Below, in pieces: positions 15,728-25,486 of a stretch of 64,000 bases of DNA. How positions within the stretch are numbered: position 1 is the stretch's first letter; each line of letters begins with the position of its first letter. The notes under the pieces were generated by a model that was given only the letters and a program-made list of their open reading frames with translations, was not told where the DNA came from and ran no database searches. The stretch comes from Actinomyces sp. ICM47 (GTDB lineage: Bacteria > Actinomycetota > Actinomycetes > Actinomycetales > Actinomycetaceae): contig NZ_ALCA01000125.1 in the NCBI RefSeq assembly GCF_000278725.1, positions 4,673-68,672 on the forward strand, read 5' to 3'. The position numbers were made by a program, and so were the translations under genes.

Positions 15728-18700
15728 TTAGCGGAAGTCGCGCGAGCGCACCTGGATGGGCAGATGCACGGGAGCGAGCCGGAAGGCTCGCACGTTGACT
15801 GCGCCGTCACCCCACTCGAGCGTGCCACGTACGAGCAGGGCACCCGACTCGAGGCCGATGCGTCGAAATTTGTTCCAGGTACCCACAGCCACCGAGACGT
15901 TAACGAATCCGGACTCGTCTTCGAGGGACAGGAAAGTGACGCCGCCGCCGGTGTGGGGGCGCTGTCGGTGCGTGACCAGCCCAGCCACGTCGACGATCCT
16001 CCCGTCAAGGTGGGCGCCGAGTTCTGCAGCGCGCAACACGCCGGGAGGCAGATCCCCTCTCAGATAAGAGAAGGGGTGTTTCCCGGGGGTGAGTCCGGTT
16101 GTCTCGATATCGGCGCACATCTGCTCGGTGTGCGTCAGAGGTGGCAAGTCGGGGACGCGGGTGCCTACTTCGGTACCCGGTAGGAAGGGCTGCCATTCCC
16201 CCCGCCGCGCAGTCGGCGCGGCCAGCGCCCCCGCGGCCCAGGTTCCCTCGCGCCTGCCCATGCCCAGGCATTCCAGTGCTCCTGCCATGGCGAGACACTC
16301 CATGTCCGATGCGCTCAGGTGGGCGCGGTTCGCCAGGTCCGCTTGGGAGGAAAAAGCTCCCGTTTCTCTCACCCTCACGATGCGCTCGGCAGCCCGCCCC
16401 AGGCCTCGTACCGACGATAATCCGATGCGCACCACCAGCTCCTCGTCCACGTCCAGGGGAATGACCTGACGCGACGGGAGTGGGTCGGGGCGGCCCTCCC
16501 GATACTCCTGCTCCCCGGGAACGCCGGGTGCACATTGCACGCCCGTGTCCAGGAAAGAGTCGTTGACCGAGGGTCCCAGGACCGTCACTCCGTGCCTGCG
16601 CGCGTCCTGGACCAGCGTCGCCGACGAGTAGAAACCCATCGGCTGGGAGGAGAGAATCGCCGCATAAAAATGCTCGGGCGCGTGAACCTTGAGCCACGCG
16701 GAGGCGTAGACGATGTGCGCGAAAGAAAAAGAGTGCGACTCGGGGAAACCGAAGTCCGCGAAGGCCTTGAGCTGATCGAAGATGCGTTCGCGCGTGAGCG
16801 TGTCGATCCCGCGTTCTTCCATGCCCGCCATGAGTTCTCCCTTGAGGGCTTCCATGCGCTCGAGGCTACGCTTGGCACCCATCGCTCGGCGCAGCTGGTC
16901 AGCGCGTGCCCCAGACAGGCCAGCGGCGTCCGTGGCAATGCGCATGAGCTGCTCCTGAAAGAGAGGCACTCCGAGGGTTTGGCGCAGCGCGGGTTCGAGG
17001 AGCGGGTGCAGGTAGGTGACCGGCTCACGTCCCGCACGCCGACGCAGATAGGGGTTGACCGCATGCCCCTGAATGGGGCCGGGGCGCACGAGTGCTACTT
17101 CGACGACGATATCGTAGAAACAGCGCGGTTTGAGGCGCGGCAGCGTATTCATCTGCGCGCGCGACTCGACCTGAAACACACCCACGGTGTCGGCGGCGCA
17201 GAGCAGGTCGTAGACACGCGGGTCTTCTTCTGGCAGGGTATGCAACCCCAGAGGCTGATCCCGGCGTCCACGCAGCGAACGTGGTGCCCACCCGCGCAAG
17301 CGTGGATTCGCCGGTCCATCCGCTCGAATGTCGTCAGCTTGTAGTTCGTCAAAGGCGACGCGCAGCGCCGTGAGCATACCGAGGGAGAGCAAGTCAAACT
17401 TGACCAGACCAGCGTCCGCGCAATCCTCCTTATCCCACTGCAACACCGTGCGTCCCTCCATGGCAGCCCATCCCACCGGACAGATACGAGAGACCGGCTG
17501 GTCGGTGAGCACCATACCGCCCGAATGGATACCCATGTGCCGGGGCAGGCGCAACAGAGCCCGGGCGGCGTCGCCAACGAGTGCTGGCACTTCCCCCTTT
17601 CCCCGCGACCACGCCTGCGCGCTGCCCGCCGGGTATCCCAGCGCCCGCGCCGCGTCACGCATCGCCGAACGTGGTCGATAGGTGATGACGTTAGCGACCT
17701 GTGCCGCGCGGTCGCGCCCGTAGAGGTCGTAGATGTGCCGGATAACCTCCTCACGCCTACAGGCCTCGATATCGATATCGATGTCGGGCGGCCCCGAGCG
17801 CGCGTCCGACAGGAAGCGCTCGAAAAGGAGGTTGTGGCGCACCGCGTCCACCGCCGTGATGCCCAGGCAAAAGCACACAGCCGAGTTTGCGGCACTGCCC
17901 CGCCCCTGACACAAGATGCCGCGCTGGCAACAAAAATCGACGATTTCCTTGACGATCAGGAAGTACCCCTCGAATCCGAGGCGCTCGATAATGCCTAGCT
18001 CGCGGTCAATCGTCTCCCAGGCCCGCGGTTCTTCCTCCCGCGGGCCGTAGCGCTCGCGGGCCCCCTCGTGAGCGAGATAGGCGAGCCAGCTGCCAGAAGA
18101 GTATCCCTCTGGGACGTGGATGCGCGGAAGCCGGGGAGCGACGAGACGCAGGTCGAAGGACGCTTCCTCCGCGACCTCGCAGGAGTGCACGAGTGCCTCG
18201 GTGTGAGCGGCATGCAGACGGGCCATCTCTGCGGGTGAACGTAGGAAGGGCCGATGTGCTCCGAGGTGAGCCACGGCCTCGTCCAATGAGGAACGCAGAC
18301 GGGTCGCCGCAAGGATGTCACCGAGGGCACGCTTGGAAGGCACAGACATTCGCGCACCCGTCGTGGCGAGCAGTCGAACCCCCATCCCCTGTGCAAGCTC
18401 GGCGAGAGTGTCTCCCGCGTCGAGGCCGTCTCCGGCTGCTGCCTGCCACTCGATGAGGAGGCGATCCACCCCTCCAACCGCCTCCGCGAGCGCACCGGCC
18501 ATGCGCCGCGCCCATGTGGGACCACCGGTGTATAGGGCGCGCATGAGGGGTCCGCGCCTCCCCCCGGTCATGATGAGCAGGTCAGCGCCAGCCTCGTTTA
18601 CGTCCTCGAGGGTAAAACGTGGAGCGCGCTCCCCTGTCTGTGACAGCGCGCGCTCGCTCATCATGCCGACGAGGTTTTCGTAGCCGTGGGGGCTTGAGGC

Positions 18701-19018
18701 CAGGATGGGGAGGCGGATACCTGGCTCCTCCGCGCCGGGGGCGAGTCCCCAGCCACTCGCCTGAGCGCCTGGAACGACTGCTCGCAGCGTGCTCGGGTCC
18801 AGGGTGATCTCGGCTCCGTAGACAATCGGCAGGCCGCAGCTGCGCGCCGCCATCGTGGTCTGCACAGTCGAGTACATGCCGTCGACGTCGAGAATAGCGA
18901 GAGCATCCAAGCCCAGGCGTGAAGCCTGCGTGACCATGTCCGCAGGCTCGTCGGTGCCTTCCAGGAAGGTGAACGCACTGTGAGCGTGCAGCTCGGCGTA
19001 TCGGGGTTCATTGGTCAC
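15728..19018 (-). CDS. dnaE2: Error-prone DNA polymerase DnaE2
   Basis: Translesion C-family polymerase, the catalytic unit of the ImuA'-ImuB-DnaE2 mutasome. The chosen GTG at 19018 gives VTNEPRYAELHAHSAF and 1096 residues, the usual DnaE2 length. The frame is open further up but crosses the promoter. Domains in order are a PHP domain (ELHAHSAFTFLEGTDEPADM), a palm with the catalytic PDIDIDIEACRREEV near residue 400, FQVESRAQM, the fingers region, and a C-terminal OB fold (VDVAGLVTHRQRPHTGGGV). A LexA-type palindrome and a -10 box end seven bases from the start codon, so it should be SOS-induced and leaderless. Confidence 0.95.
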   Translation of the reverse strand: MTNEPRYAELHAHSAFTFLEGTDEPADMVTQASRLGLDALAILDVDGMYSTVQTTMAARSCGLPIVYGAEITLDPSTLRAVVPGAQASGWGLAPGAEEPGIRLPILASSPHGYENLVGMMSERALSQTGERAPRFTLEDVNEAGADLLIMTGGRRGPLMRALYTGGPTWARRMAGALAEAVGGVDRLLIEWQAAAGDGLDAGDTLAELAQGMGVRLLATTGARMSVPSKRALGDILAATRLRSSLDEAVAHLGAHRPFLRSPAEMARLHAAHTEALVHSCEVAEEASFDLRLVAPRLPRIHVPEGYSSGSWLAYLAHEGARERYGPREEEPRAWETIDRELGIIERLGFEGYFLIVKEIVDFCCQRGILCQGRGSAANSAVCFCLGITAVDAVRHNLLFERFLSDARSGPPDIDIDIEACRREEVIRHIYDLYGRDRAAQVANVITYRPRSAMRDAARALGYPAGSAQAWSRGKGEVPALVGDAARALLRLPRHMGIHSGGMVLTDQPVSRICPVGWAAMEGRTVLQWDKEDCADAGLVKFDLLSLGMLTALRVAFDELQADDIRADGPANPRLRGWAPRSLRGRRDQPLGLHTLPEEDPRVYDLLCAADTVGVFQVESRAQMNTLPRLKPRCFYDIVVEVALVRPGPIQGHAVNPYLRRRAGREPVTYLHPLLEPALRQTLGVPLFQEQLMRIATDAAGLSGARADQLRRAMGAKRSLERMEALKGELMAGMEERGIDTLTRERIFDQLKAFADFGFPESHSFSFAHIVYASAWLKVHAPEHFYAAILSSQPMGFYSSATLVQDARRHGVTVLGPSVNDSFLDTGVQCAPGVPGEQEYREGRPDPLPSRQVIPLDVDEELVVRIGLSSVRGLGRAAERIVRVRETGAFSSQADLANRAHLSASDMECLAMAGALECLGMGRREGTWAAGALAAPTARRGEWQPFLPGTEVGTRVPDLPPLTHTEQMCADIETTGLTPGKHPFSYLRGDLPPGVLRAAELGAHLDGRIVDVAGLVTHRQRPHTGGGVTFLSLEDESGFVNVSVAVGTWNKFRRIGLESGALLVRGTLEWGDGAVNVRAFRLAPVHLPIQVRSRDFR

Positions 19019-19024
19019 CCACCC

Positions 19025-19030
19025 ATCATA
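19025..19030 (-). promoter_or_regulatory. -10 box of dnaE2 (leaderless promoter)
   Basis: Reads TATGAT on the minus strand. Transcription normally begins about seven bases downstream, which is exactly the GTG start codon of dnaE2 at 19018. It overlaps the edge of the LexA-type box, so a bound repressor would block polymerase. Confidence 0.6.
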
Positions 19031-19046
19031 TCGAACATATGTTCGA
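19031..19046. promoter_or_regulatory. LexA/SOS box (perfect palindrome) for dnaE2
   Basis: The 16-base sequence tcgaacatatgttcga is a perfect palindrome and matches the actinobacterial/Bacillus-type LexA operator TCGAAC-N4-GTTCGA. It lies 12 bases upstream of the dnaE2 start codon. The divergent alcohol dehydrogenase gene begins 75 bases to the other side and could also be affected. Confidence 0.92.
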
Positions 19047-19120
19047 TAATGCTGTGTTGGCCCGCATTGCCTCCGTACAACCGAATCTCCTCCGAGATCT
19101 ACAAGCCCTATCCTGGTCGC

Positions 19121-20191
19121 ATGGATTCCATGCTCGCAGCGTCGCTTCCCTCCCCCGGCTCCCTCACCCTGGTTCGCCGCCCACTGCCAATCCTGGGGCC
19201 GCGCGACGTCCTCCTGAGAGTCGAAGCCACGACTCTGTGCGGCACGGACTTGCGTATCGTCACCGGACAAAAGACGCACGGCGTCACCCCCGGCGTGATC
19301 CTCGGCCACGAGATCGCCGCGCGCGTGTGGAAGCTCGGCGTGGACCTTCGCCCCGGAATCGACGCGCCCGCACCGGGAACCCAGGTGGGCCTCGCCCCGG
19401 AAATCGCCTGCGGCCATTGCGTACCCTGCACGGCCGGACGTTCAAACGTCTGCGCGAACATGGCGCTCTTTGGAACCGGAGTGGACGGAGGACTCGCCGA
19501 CGTTATCCGCGTACCCGAACGGGCGCTGGCATGCATCACCCCCAGCGCCCGCGAAATTGCGCCACCACTCCTGGCCCTGGCCGAACCCCTCTCATGCTGC
19601 CTGCGTGCCCGAACTCGCCTCCCCATCACCTCAACCTCGCGAGTCCTCATCCTGGGCACAGGCCCCATCGGCCTCATCCACTGCGCGCTCGCTGCCGCCG
19701 CGGGCGCGTCCGTCATGGCGTGCGGGCGACCCGCGCGTTTGGATCCTGCGCTCGCCCTCGGCGCGAGTACCGTGACCGCCTCACAGGGCGATGAACTCGT
19801 CGCGACGGTCCGCGAGTGGAGCGGTGGAGCTGGCGCGGACGTCGTTATCATCGCGGTGGGCGATCCCGGCCTCGTCCCCATCGCCGCCCAGTGCACCGCC
19901 ATTGGCGGCTACATCTCCTGCTTCGCGGGCTTCCCCGCAGGAACGCTCGCCCAGATCGACCCGAACCTCATCCACTACCGAGAGCTCACCATCTCGGGTA
20001 GCGCGAACGCCACCCTGGAGGACTACGCGGCCGCCGTCGCCACCCTCTCAACGGGCGCGCTCGACCTGTCCCCACTCATCACCCACGAGTTCCCCCTCAC
20101 CCAGGTGGACGCCGCGCTCGACGCCGTACGCTCGCGCGCCGGCCTCAAGGTCGCTGTGCGCCCCGGACGCAACAAGCCGACCGAGCGCTAG
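19121..20191 (+). CDS. Zinc-dependent alcohol/threonine dehydrogenase-type oxidoreductase
   Basis: A 356-residue medium-chain dehydrogenase. The start is the ATG at 19121 (MDSMLAAS), after which similarity begins. Catalytic zinc ligands are the Cys of TTLCGTDLR and the His-Glu of ILGHEIAARV. The structural zinc site is EIACGHCVPCTAGRSNVC with four cysteines. The NAD(P)-binding fold is GTGPIGLIHCALAAAAGA. Such proteins oxidise polyols or L-threonine; the substrate cannot be fixed here. It is divergent from dnaE2 across the SOS box. Its TAG stop shares the tetranucleotide CTAG (20188-20191) with the stop of the convergent helicase gene. Confidence 0.85.
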   Translation: MDSMLAASLPSPGSLTLVRRPLPILGPRDVLLRVEATTLCGTDLRIVTGQKTHGVTPGVILGHEIAARVWKLGVDLRPGIDAPAPGTQVGLAPEIACGHCVPCTAGRSNVCANMALFGTGVDGGLADVIRVPERALACITPSAREIAPPLLALAEPLSCCLRARTRLPITSTSRVLILGTGPIGLIHCALAAAAGASVMACGRPARLDPALALGASTVTASQGDELVATVREWSGGAGADVVIIAVGDPGLVPIAAQCTAIGGYISCFAGFPAGTLAQIDPNLIHYRELTISGSANATLEDYAAAVATLSTGALDLSPLITHEFPLTQVDAALDAVRSRAGLKVAVRPGRNKPTER

Positions 20192-23100
20192 CCAAGCAGC
20201 CCCCGCAGGTCCGCGGCGCTGAGTGACGCACTGGCACCCGTCCCATTCATCACCGAGGAAATGAGCCGACGCTTACGGTCCTGCAACTCCACAACCTTCG
20301 CCTCGATCGTATCAGCGGCAACCAGACGATAGACATTCACCTTCTTCGTCTGACCAATGCGGTGCGCGCGGTCGATCGCCTGCTCCTCAGCAGCCGGATT
20401 CCACCACGGATCCATGACGAAGACATAATCCGCCTCCGTCAGGGTCAGGCCCGACCCACCCGCCTTGAGAGAAATGAGGAACACCGGTGCCTCACCCGAA
20501 CGGAAGCGCTCGATAACCTCCGCCCGGTTGCGGGTCGAGCCATCCAACTGCACAACCGACACGCCACGCCGCTCCAGCACGTGCCGAATACGCGCCAGGA
20601 ACGACGTGAACTGGCTGAAAATCAGCGCACGGTGGCCCAGCGGCACGATCTCGTCGAGGCGGTCCGCCACGTACTCCACCTTCGCCGACCCCACATGTGC
20701 ATAGGACTCCTCCACCAGGGCCGGGTCGAGCGCGAGCTGACGTAGCCTCGTGATCGATGCCAGAACGCTCATGCGATTCGCGTCCGGATCCACCAGCAAA
20801 TCGAGGATGCGGGCGCGCTCGCGGGCCAGATACTGGTCGTAGATGTGGCGATGTTCCCTGCCCAGCTCGACGCGCACGACGTCGACGATCTTGTCGGGCA
20901 GGTCGGTGGCCACCTGTTCCTTCGTGCGCCGCAGGATAAAGGGTGCAACGTAGGAGGTCAGGCGCGCGAGCATGTCGGGATCCCCGCCCTCAATGGGTCT
21001 GCGCACCTTCTGGGTGAAGGCCTCCCACGGGGGCAGCAGCCCCGGGCATGTCAAGGACAGAAGAGACCACAGGTCGCCCAGGGAATTCTCGATGGGGGTG
21101 CCGCTCACTGCCAGACGCCAGGGGGCATCCATGTCGCGCAGTGCGCGGTATATTGCCGTGCGAGGATTTTTGACCGCCTGCGCCTCGTCGATGACGACGC
21201 CGGACAGGGCGACCTCGCGCCACTGCTCGGCTTCGAGGCGCACCAACGTATAGGAGGTAACGACGATGTCGCAGGCCTCGGCCTCCTCGCGGATCGTCGT
21301 TCCTCGTCGCGCGGCAGTCTCAGCGACGCAACGCACGCGCAGGCCGGGCGTGAACGTCGCGGCCTGTTCCGCCCACACACCCACGACCGAGGTAGGAGCG
21401 ACCACGAGGACCGGGCCGCTCCCCACCTCCGCCGCGCGCAGGGACGCGATCGCCGACAGGATCTGCACGGTCTTGCCCAGGCCCATGTCGTCGGCCAGGA
21501 CCCCACCCAGTCCGGCGGATAGACGCGAGGTCAGCCAGGCGTGCCCGTGCCGCTGATAGGGGCGTAGAAGCGAGGCCAGGGCAGGGATGGGAGCCAGCCC
21601 ATTGTCCGAGTGCTCGCCACGCAGCGCGGCGATACGCGTGCGCCACGACGCCGAGAGCGACACTGAGTCGGCCTGCTTCTCGAAAAGCTCGTAGAGGCCC
21701 ACCTGCACGGGAGTGAGGCGCAGGCCCTCGCCCTCCCACCCCGCAAGGGACCGAGCCTCGTCCAGCAGAGTAGCCAGCGCGCGGATGCGCGGGCCGTCCA
21801 GACGCACCCACACACCGTGGGCCTCAACATAGTCGTCACCGCGTGCGATCGCCTCCAACGCCTCACGTACGCTCAGCAGATGGTCGCCAACGCGCACGCG
21901 CACGTTCAGATCGAACCAATCCGACTCCGTGCTCTCGACGGACACGTCCACATCCATCCCGTCTTGCGACACCTCGATGGCGCGCACATCCTGCGCGACG
22001 TCCCACACGAGGCCGTCCACGCTCTCGCGATCAACGACGGTTGAGAGGAACTCCGGCACGCGCCACGGGTCGATGCGCCCCAAACCCGGCAACGGCGTCC
22101 ACAGGTCTGCTCCCACCGAGATTCCCCACCTGTTGACGCGATCCGCGAGGGTGGCCACAGCCTCGTCCCCCATGCTGTGGGCGAGCGGTGCACGCGAGCG
22201 CGAGCGCCCCTCCTCGTACTCCGCCCACCAGTGCACGACGACGGAGTTCTCGTCGCAACGCAGCGTGCCCACAACCGTGACCTGCGGTGTCGCATCGGCG
22301 TCGAAGCTCCCATCTGAAGAACTCATGACGAAACGCCGACGTAGCGCCGTCAGCCACGTCCCGCGGAATTCCGCCACATCTGCGGCTGGAACAACCAGTG
22401 GTCGATCCAGCGGGAACCCTTCCAACGCCTTCAAGCCTTCGATGCGCGCGGCGCGCATCCCCCCGTCAAGCAACAGCAACCCCGTGTCGCGGTCAATGCG
22501 CGGGTGTGCGACGACCTGATCGCCGTTGCGAGCGACAACCCGCATCTCAAGGCCCTCCTCGGAGGTCCTCACGTCAATATCCGCATCCCACGTGGCATGC
22601 GACAGTACGAAAGGTTCACGTCCGTCCACCGACGCAAAAAGCTCCACCCCCGCGCGCACCAGGCGCGCGAGCCACGCGTACGCATGCTCGCCGAGTGAAC
22701 TGAGCGTCACCTCGGTGCGCGCATGCCACGAACGCGACTCACGCGAGAGCCGATACCCCTCGCGCAGCAGCGACACGTGAGTCGGATCCAAACCATCCGT
22801 CACCGACTCCCACTGCGTCGCCGTCAGGTCCAGCCACGACGCCCGTTTCGCACTCCACGCCGACGAGGCTCCCCTGCGCAGCGGGATCAACGACACCGCC
22901 ACGCTCGGATCGTGCGCATCGATAACGAGTGCCAGCGGATCCCCGCCGCGCTCACGAGAGATGCCCAGCACCTGCTCGAGGACGCGACTCCACTCGGGCA
23001 CGGCCCCCCTGCTCTCGAGCGCCTCGGCGCGCGCAGCGATCAGCACCGCCACGGCGTGCGGACAATCCGAACGCAAGGAACAGGCGCATGCGAGTGATGG

Positions 23101-23316
23101 GCGAAGCGCACCGTGGGCGATCCGTACACGATATGTCAGTCCCTTGTCTTTGACGCGGGCCTCAAGATGGTCCTCGGATTGGTCCCAGAGCAGCTCTTTC
23201 ACCGCTCCATTGCGTTCCAAACGCAGGCCGTTTGCCCAGGTGGCGGGGCCGACGAGGGCCATGATGTCATCGTCCGACATCGATGCGAGGATATCGCTGA
23301 ACTCGTGGGTCACCAT
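20188..23316 (-). CDS. SNF2-family helicase/ATPase with SWIM zinc finger
   Basis: A 1042-residue HepA/RapA-related DNA translocase. An N-terminal SWIM zinc finger reads CACSLRSDCPHA near residue 79. A long linker (about 100-500) includes a DUF3670-like region. The motor has motif I DDMGLGKTVQI, Walker B IDEAQAVKNPRT, motif III SGTPIENS, and in the second lobe IFSQFTSF, ISLKAGGSGL and DRAHRIGQTKKV. It is likely to remodel protein-DNA complexes or help RNA polymerase recycling; the exact role is unknown. It lies between imuB and the dehydrogenase. imuB ends 38 bases upstream on the same strand, so read-through from the SOS promoter is possible. Confidence 0.9.
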   Translation of the reverse strand: MVTHEFSDILASMSDDDIMALVGPATWANGLRLERNGAVKELLWDQSEDHLEARVKDKGLTYRVRIAHGALRPSLACACSLRSDCPHAVAVLIAARAEALESRGAVPEWSRVLEQVLGISRERGGDPLALVIDAHDPSVAVSLIPLRRGASSAWSAKRASWLDLTATQWESVTDGLDPTHVSLLREGYRLSRESRSWHARTEVTLSSLGEHAYAWLARLVRAGVELFASVDGREPFVLSHATWDADIDVRTSEEGLEMRVVARNGDQVVAHPRIDRDTGLLLLDGGMRAARIEGLKALEGFPLDRPLVVPAADVAEFRGTWLTALRRRFVMSSSDGSFDADATPQVTVVGTLRCDENSVVVHWWAEYEEGRSRSRAPLAHSMGDEAVATLADRVNRWGISVGADLWTPLPGLGRIDPWRVPEFLSTVVDRESVDGLVWDVAQDVRAIEVSQDGMDVDVSVESTESDWFDLNVRVRVGDHLLSVREALEAIARGDDYVEAHGVWVRLDGPRIRALATLLDEARSLAGWEGEGLRLTPVQVGLYELFEKQADSVSLSASWRTRIAALRGEHSDNGLAPIPALASLLRPYQRHGHAWLTSRLSAGLGGVLADDMGLGKTVQILSAIASLRAAEVGSGPVLVVAPTSVVGVWAEQAATFTPGLRVRCVAETAARRGTTIREEAEACDIVVTSYTLVRLEAEQWREVALSGVVIDEAQAVKNPRTAIYRALRDMDAPWRLAVSGTPIENSLGDLWSLLSLTCPGLLPPWEAFTQKVRRPIEGGDPDMLARLTSYVAPFILRRTKEQVATDLPDKIVDVVRVELGREHRHIYDQYLARERARILDLLVDPDANRMSVLASITRLRQLALDPALVEESYAHVGSAKVEYVADRLDEIVPLGHRALIFSQFTSFLARIRHVLERRGVSVVQLDGSTRNRAEVIERFRSGEAPVFLISLKAGGSGLTLTEADYVFVMDPWWNPAAEEQAIDRAHRIGQTKKVNVYRLVAADTIEAKVVELQDRKRRLISSVMNGTGASASLSAADLRGLLG

Positions 23317-23354
23317 CCTTTCAGTCTACGGCACGGCCGCTGGACTCGTCACCG

Positions 23355-24971
23355 TCAGTTGTCAAGGCCCTCTGCCATCCACTCACCCCCACTCCACACG
23401 AGAAGCGCTACCTGTCCATCTTCGAGCGTGGCCCGCATGTAGGCGCGGGCGCGCTCCCCCGACCACCAGCACCCGCCCACGGGCCAGGGGCCAGCGATAG
23501 CGCGGATTCTGCAACGCTGACCGGCACACAGCTGGGGCGAGTACTGCGAGCGCTCCCAAGACTCACCCGAGGGAAGAAGCCGACCCGGTAACCCCTCCCC
23601 GCCGTTCTTGGTGAGGAGGTAGGCGGGGGTCGCTGTCAATGATCCGCGTTGGTCGACGCGCACGTCGCCACCAGCTCCCGGCTCTGCGACCAGGAGCACG
23701 GGGATGGGAGTGTCGAAGAGGGTGGACGGCGGCTCGGCGACGGCCCCCTCCCAGGCACCCGCACGAGAGCGCAGCGGCTCCTGGTTGCCCCAGGGTGCCA
23801 TGACGATGCGGCTACGCGGATCGTACCCGCCCTGCACGCGCGGGACCAGCAGCGCGTCCGGCCCCGCCAGTCCCTGGATCCGCACGGCGCTGCGCGACAC
23901 ATCTGACTTCCTGTTGCTGCGCCCCCACAGGGCCGAGGAGCCGATTCCAGGGCACGGGTCGCAGGCCGTGAGGCGAATTAAGCGGGCCTCGCCGGAGGGT
24001 CCCTGGTCGCACGCCATCCACCCTGTGAGAGTCCACCGCACGCGCAGGGCGATGTCGGCAGGCACCGACAGGTCGCACCCGCTCCACGTGCGGCTGCGCG
24101 AGCCGCCCCCGCCGTCCTCCACGTCGATACGAAGCGTGTGCGACACCAGAGCGGCACCATACAGTCGGCCAGCGAGCTCCTCGGCTGCGCGGATAACGGG
24201 GACCGTCATGGTCTGGACGCTTTCTCCCCCACCGTCGATGTCGTACTCGACCGTAATATCCGCCTGCGCGCGCTCGCTGGACGACACGGCGGCATCGCCT
24301 CCCGAGGCCAGGATCCACAGCCGCTCACCGACGTCGCCGAAGCGTTCGAGGACGGGGCCTCGTCCGAGCTGCAGCAGATCCGCGCAGCTGGTGATGCCCA
24401 GGCTCGCCAGGAGGTCGACGGTGGCAGAAGTCCGATCTCGCATCGACGGCAGCACGCATCCCAGAGCGCAGGACAGACCGATCCTTGACAGGAAGAATCG
24501 CGTGTCCTCGGCGGGCACAATTCGCCCCGCCCTGGCGGCCTCCACCGAGGCCAGCGGCCCGTCAGCAATACCGACGAAGCATTCGACACCCACAGCCTCT
24601 TCAATCGCATCAACGAGTAGGGAGGCTGCCTGTTCCTCGCCACCCGCCCAGCGCGCGGGGCCGCGCGCCCGACACCTGGCTAACCCCGGGCGCAGGCACT
24701 CGACACCGGCAGCGACCGTGTCGAAGGCATCGATGACACCGTTGAAAGCGCGGGCCTCACGGTCCGGATCACGCGGTAAGCAGATCAGCTCCGGGCACAG
24801 GTAGGTCGCCTCGCGCACACTCATACCTGCCCGCACACCGCAGCGCCGGGCGGATGCACTGGCAACCTCGATGCGCTTAGCATGAACAACCGCGCCGACA
24901 CCACCCGGGGGCAGGTCGACCACGAGGCAGTTGACAGGCCAGTCAGGAATCCACAAGACCATGTAGCGCAC
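23355..24971 (-). CDS. imuB: ImuB, inactive Y-family polymerase of the mutasome
   Basis: A 538-residue Y-family DNA polymerase homologue that acts as scaffold between the beta clamp, ImuA' and DnaE2. The GTG at 24971 directly follows the imuA' stop; an ATG at 24962 (MVLWIPDWPV) is an equally good start. The palm residues needed for catalysis are lost: the segment that is SIDEA in Pol IV reads VECLRPG. The helix-hairpin-helix region is LASLGITSCADLLQLGRGPV. Near residue 340 the sequence GSSALWG resembles the C-terminal half of the mycobacterial clamp motif QLPLWG. It is co-transcribed with imuA' under a LexA box. Confidence 0.9.
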   Translation of the reverse strand: MRYMVLWIPDWPVNCLVVDLPPGGVGAVVHAKRIEVASASARRCGVRAGMSVREATYLCPELICLPRDPDREARAFNGVIDAFDTVAAGVECLRPGLARCRARGPARWAGGEEQAASLLVDAIEEAVGVECFVGIADGPLASVEAARAGRIVPAEDTRFFLSRIGLSCALGCVLPSMRDRTSATVDLLASLGITSCADLLQLGRGPVLERFGDVGERLWILASGGDAAVSSSERAQADITVEYDIDGGGESVQTMTVPVIRAAEELAGRLYGAALVSHTLRIDVEDGGGGSRSRTWSGCDLSVPADIALRVRWTLTGWMACDQGPSGEARLIRLTACDPCPGIGSSALWGRSNRKSDVSRSAVRIQGLAGPDALLVPRVQGGYDPRSRIVMAPWGNQEPLRSRAGAWEGAVAEPPSTLFDTPIPVLLVAEPGAGGDVRVDQRGSLTATPAYLLTKNGGEGLPGRLLPSGESWERSQYSPQLCAGQRCRIRAIAGPWPVGGCWWSGERARAYMRATLEDGQVALLVWSGGEWMAEGLDN

Positions 24972-25463
24972 CTAGACCACCAGCCGCATACTCCCCGCTC
25001 CTGCTGCGTCGCGCGAGAGTCCCGGCCACATGCGCAGTGTCACGAGGGTGCGCCCCAGAGAGCGGGCACGCGCCGCCAGGGTTCGTTGCTCGGTACGGGA
25101 GAGCTGGGGAAGATCCAGGCACACGACGTCGCACCCCTCCAGAAGTAGCGCGCACAGCTGCCCCGCGTTCGCCTCCTCATCAGGATTCAGGACCAGCACG
25201 CGCTCTAAGTCCATCCCCTGGCGCTGCGCCCACTCCCATCCGATATGGCGCACGCCATATACGCCAACCCATCCCTCAGAGGGGCAGACATCAATGAGGA
25301 GCCGAATCAACTGCCTCCTCTTCTGCGGACCCAGGAGCACCGGAACGAACCCACCCATCGAATACCTCTCCTCGACGTCGAGTCGACCACGCAGACCGAC
25401 CGAATTTTCGGCGCGACTCAAGGCCTCGCGGGCCTTACGCAGGCGCACGCGCGCGTTGGACAC
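24972..25463 (-). CDS. ImuA'-like mutasome accessory protein
   Basis: A 163-residue protein starting at the GTG at 25463, which follows the strong ribosome-binding site GGAGGAGA. It resembles the RecA-like ImuA/ImuA' proteins in layout: GFVPVLLGPQKRRQLIRLLI, GWVGVYGVRHIGWEWAQRQG, LVLNPDEEANAGQLCALLLEG, VVCLDLPQLSRTEQRTLAAR. No Walker A motif is visible, as in mycobacterial ImuA'. In M. tuberculosis, ImuA', ImuB and DnaE2 are all needed for damage-induced mutagenesis. Its position directly before imuB and behind an SOS box supports the call more than sequence similarity alone. Confidence 0.78.
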   Translation of the reverse strand: MSNARVRLRKAREALSRAENSVGLRGRLDVEERYSMGGFVPVLLGPQKRRQLIRLLIDVCPSEGWVGVYGVRHIGWEWAQRQGMDLERVLVLNPDEEANAGQLCALLLEGCDVVCLDLPQLSRTEQRTLAARARSLGRTLVTLRMWPGLSRDAAGAGSMRLVV

Positions 25464-25486
25464 CTCTCCTCCTTCCCCAACACATA

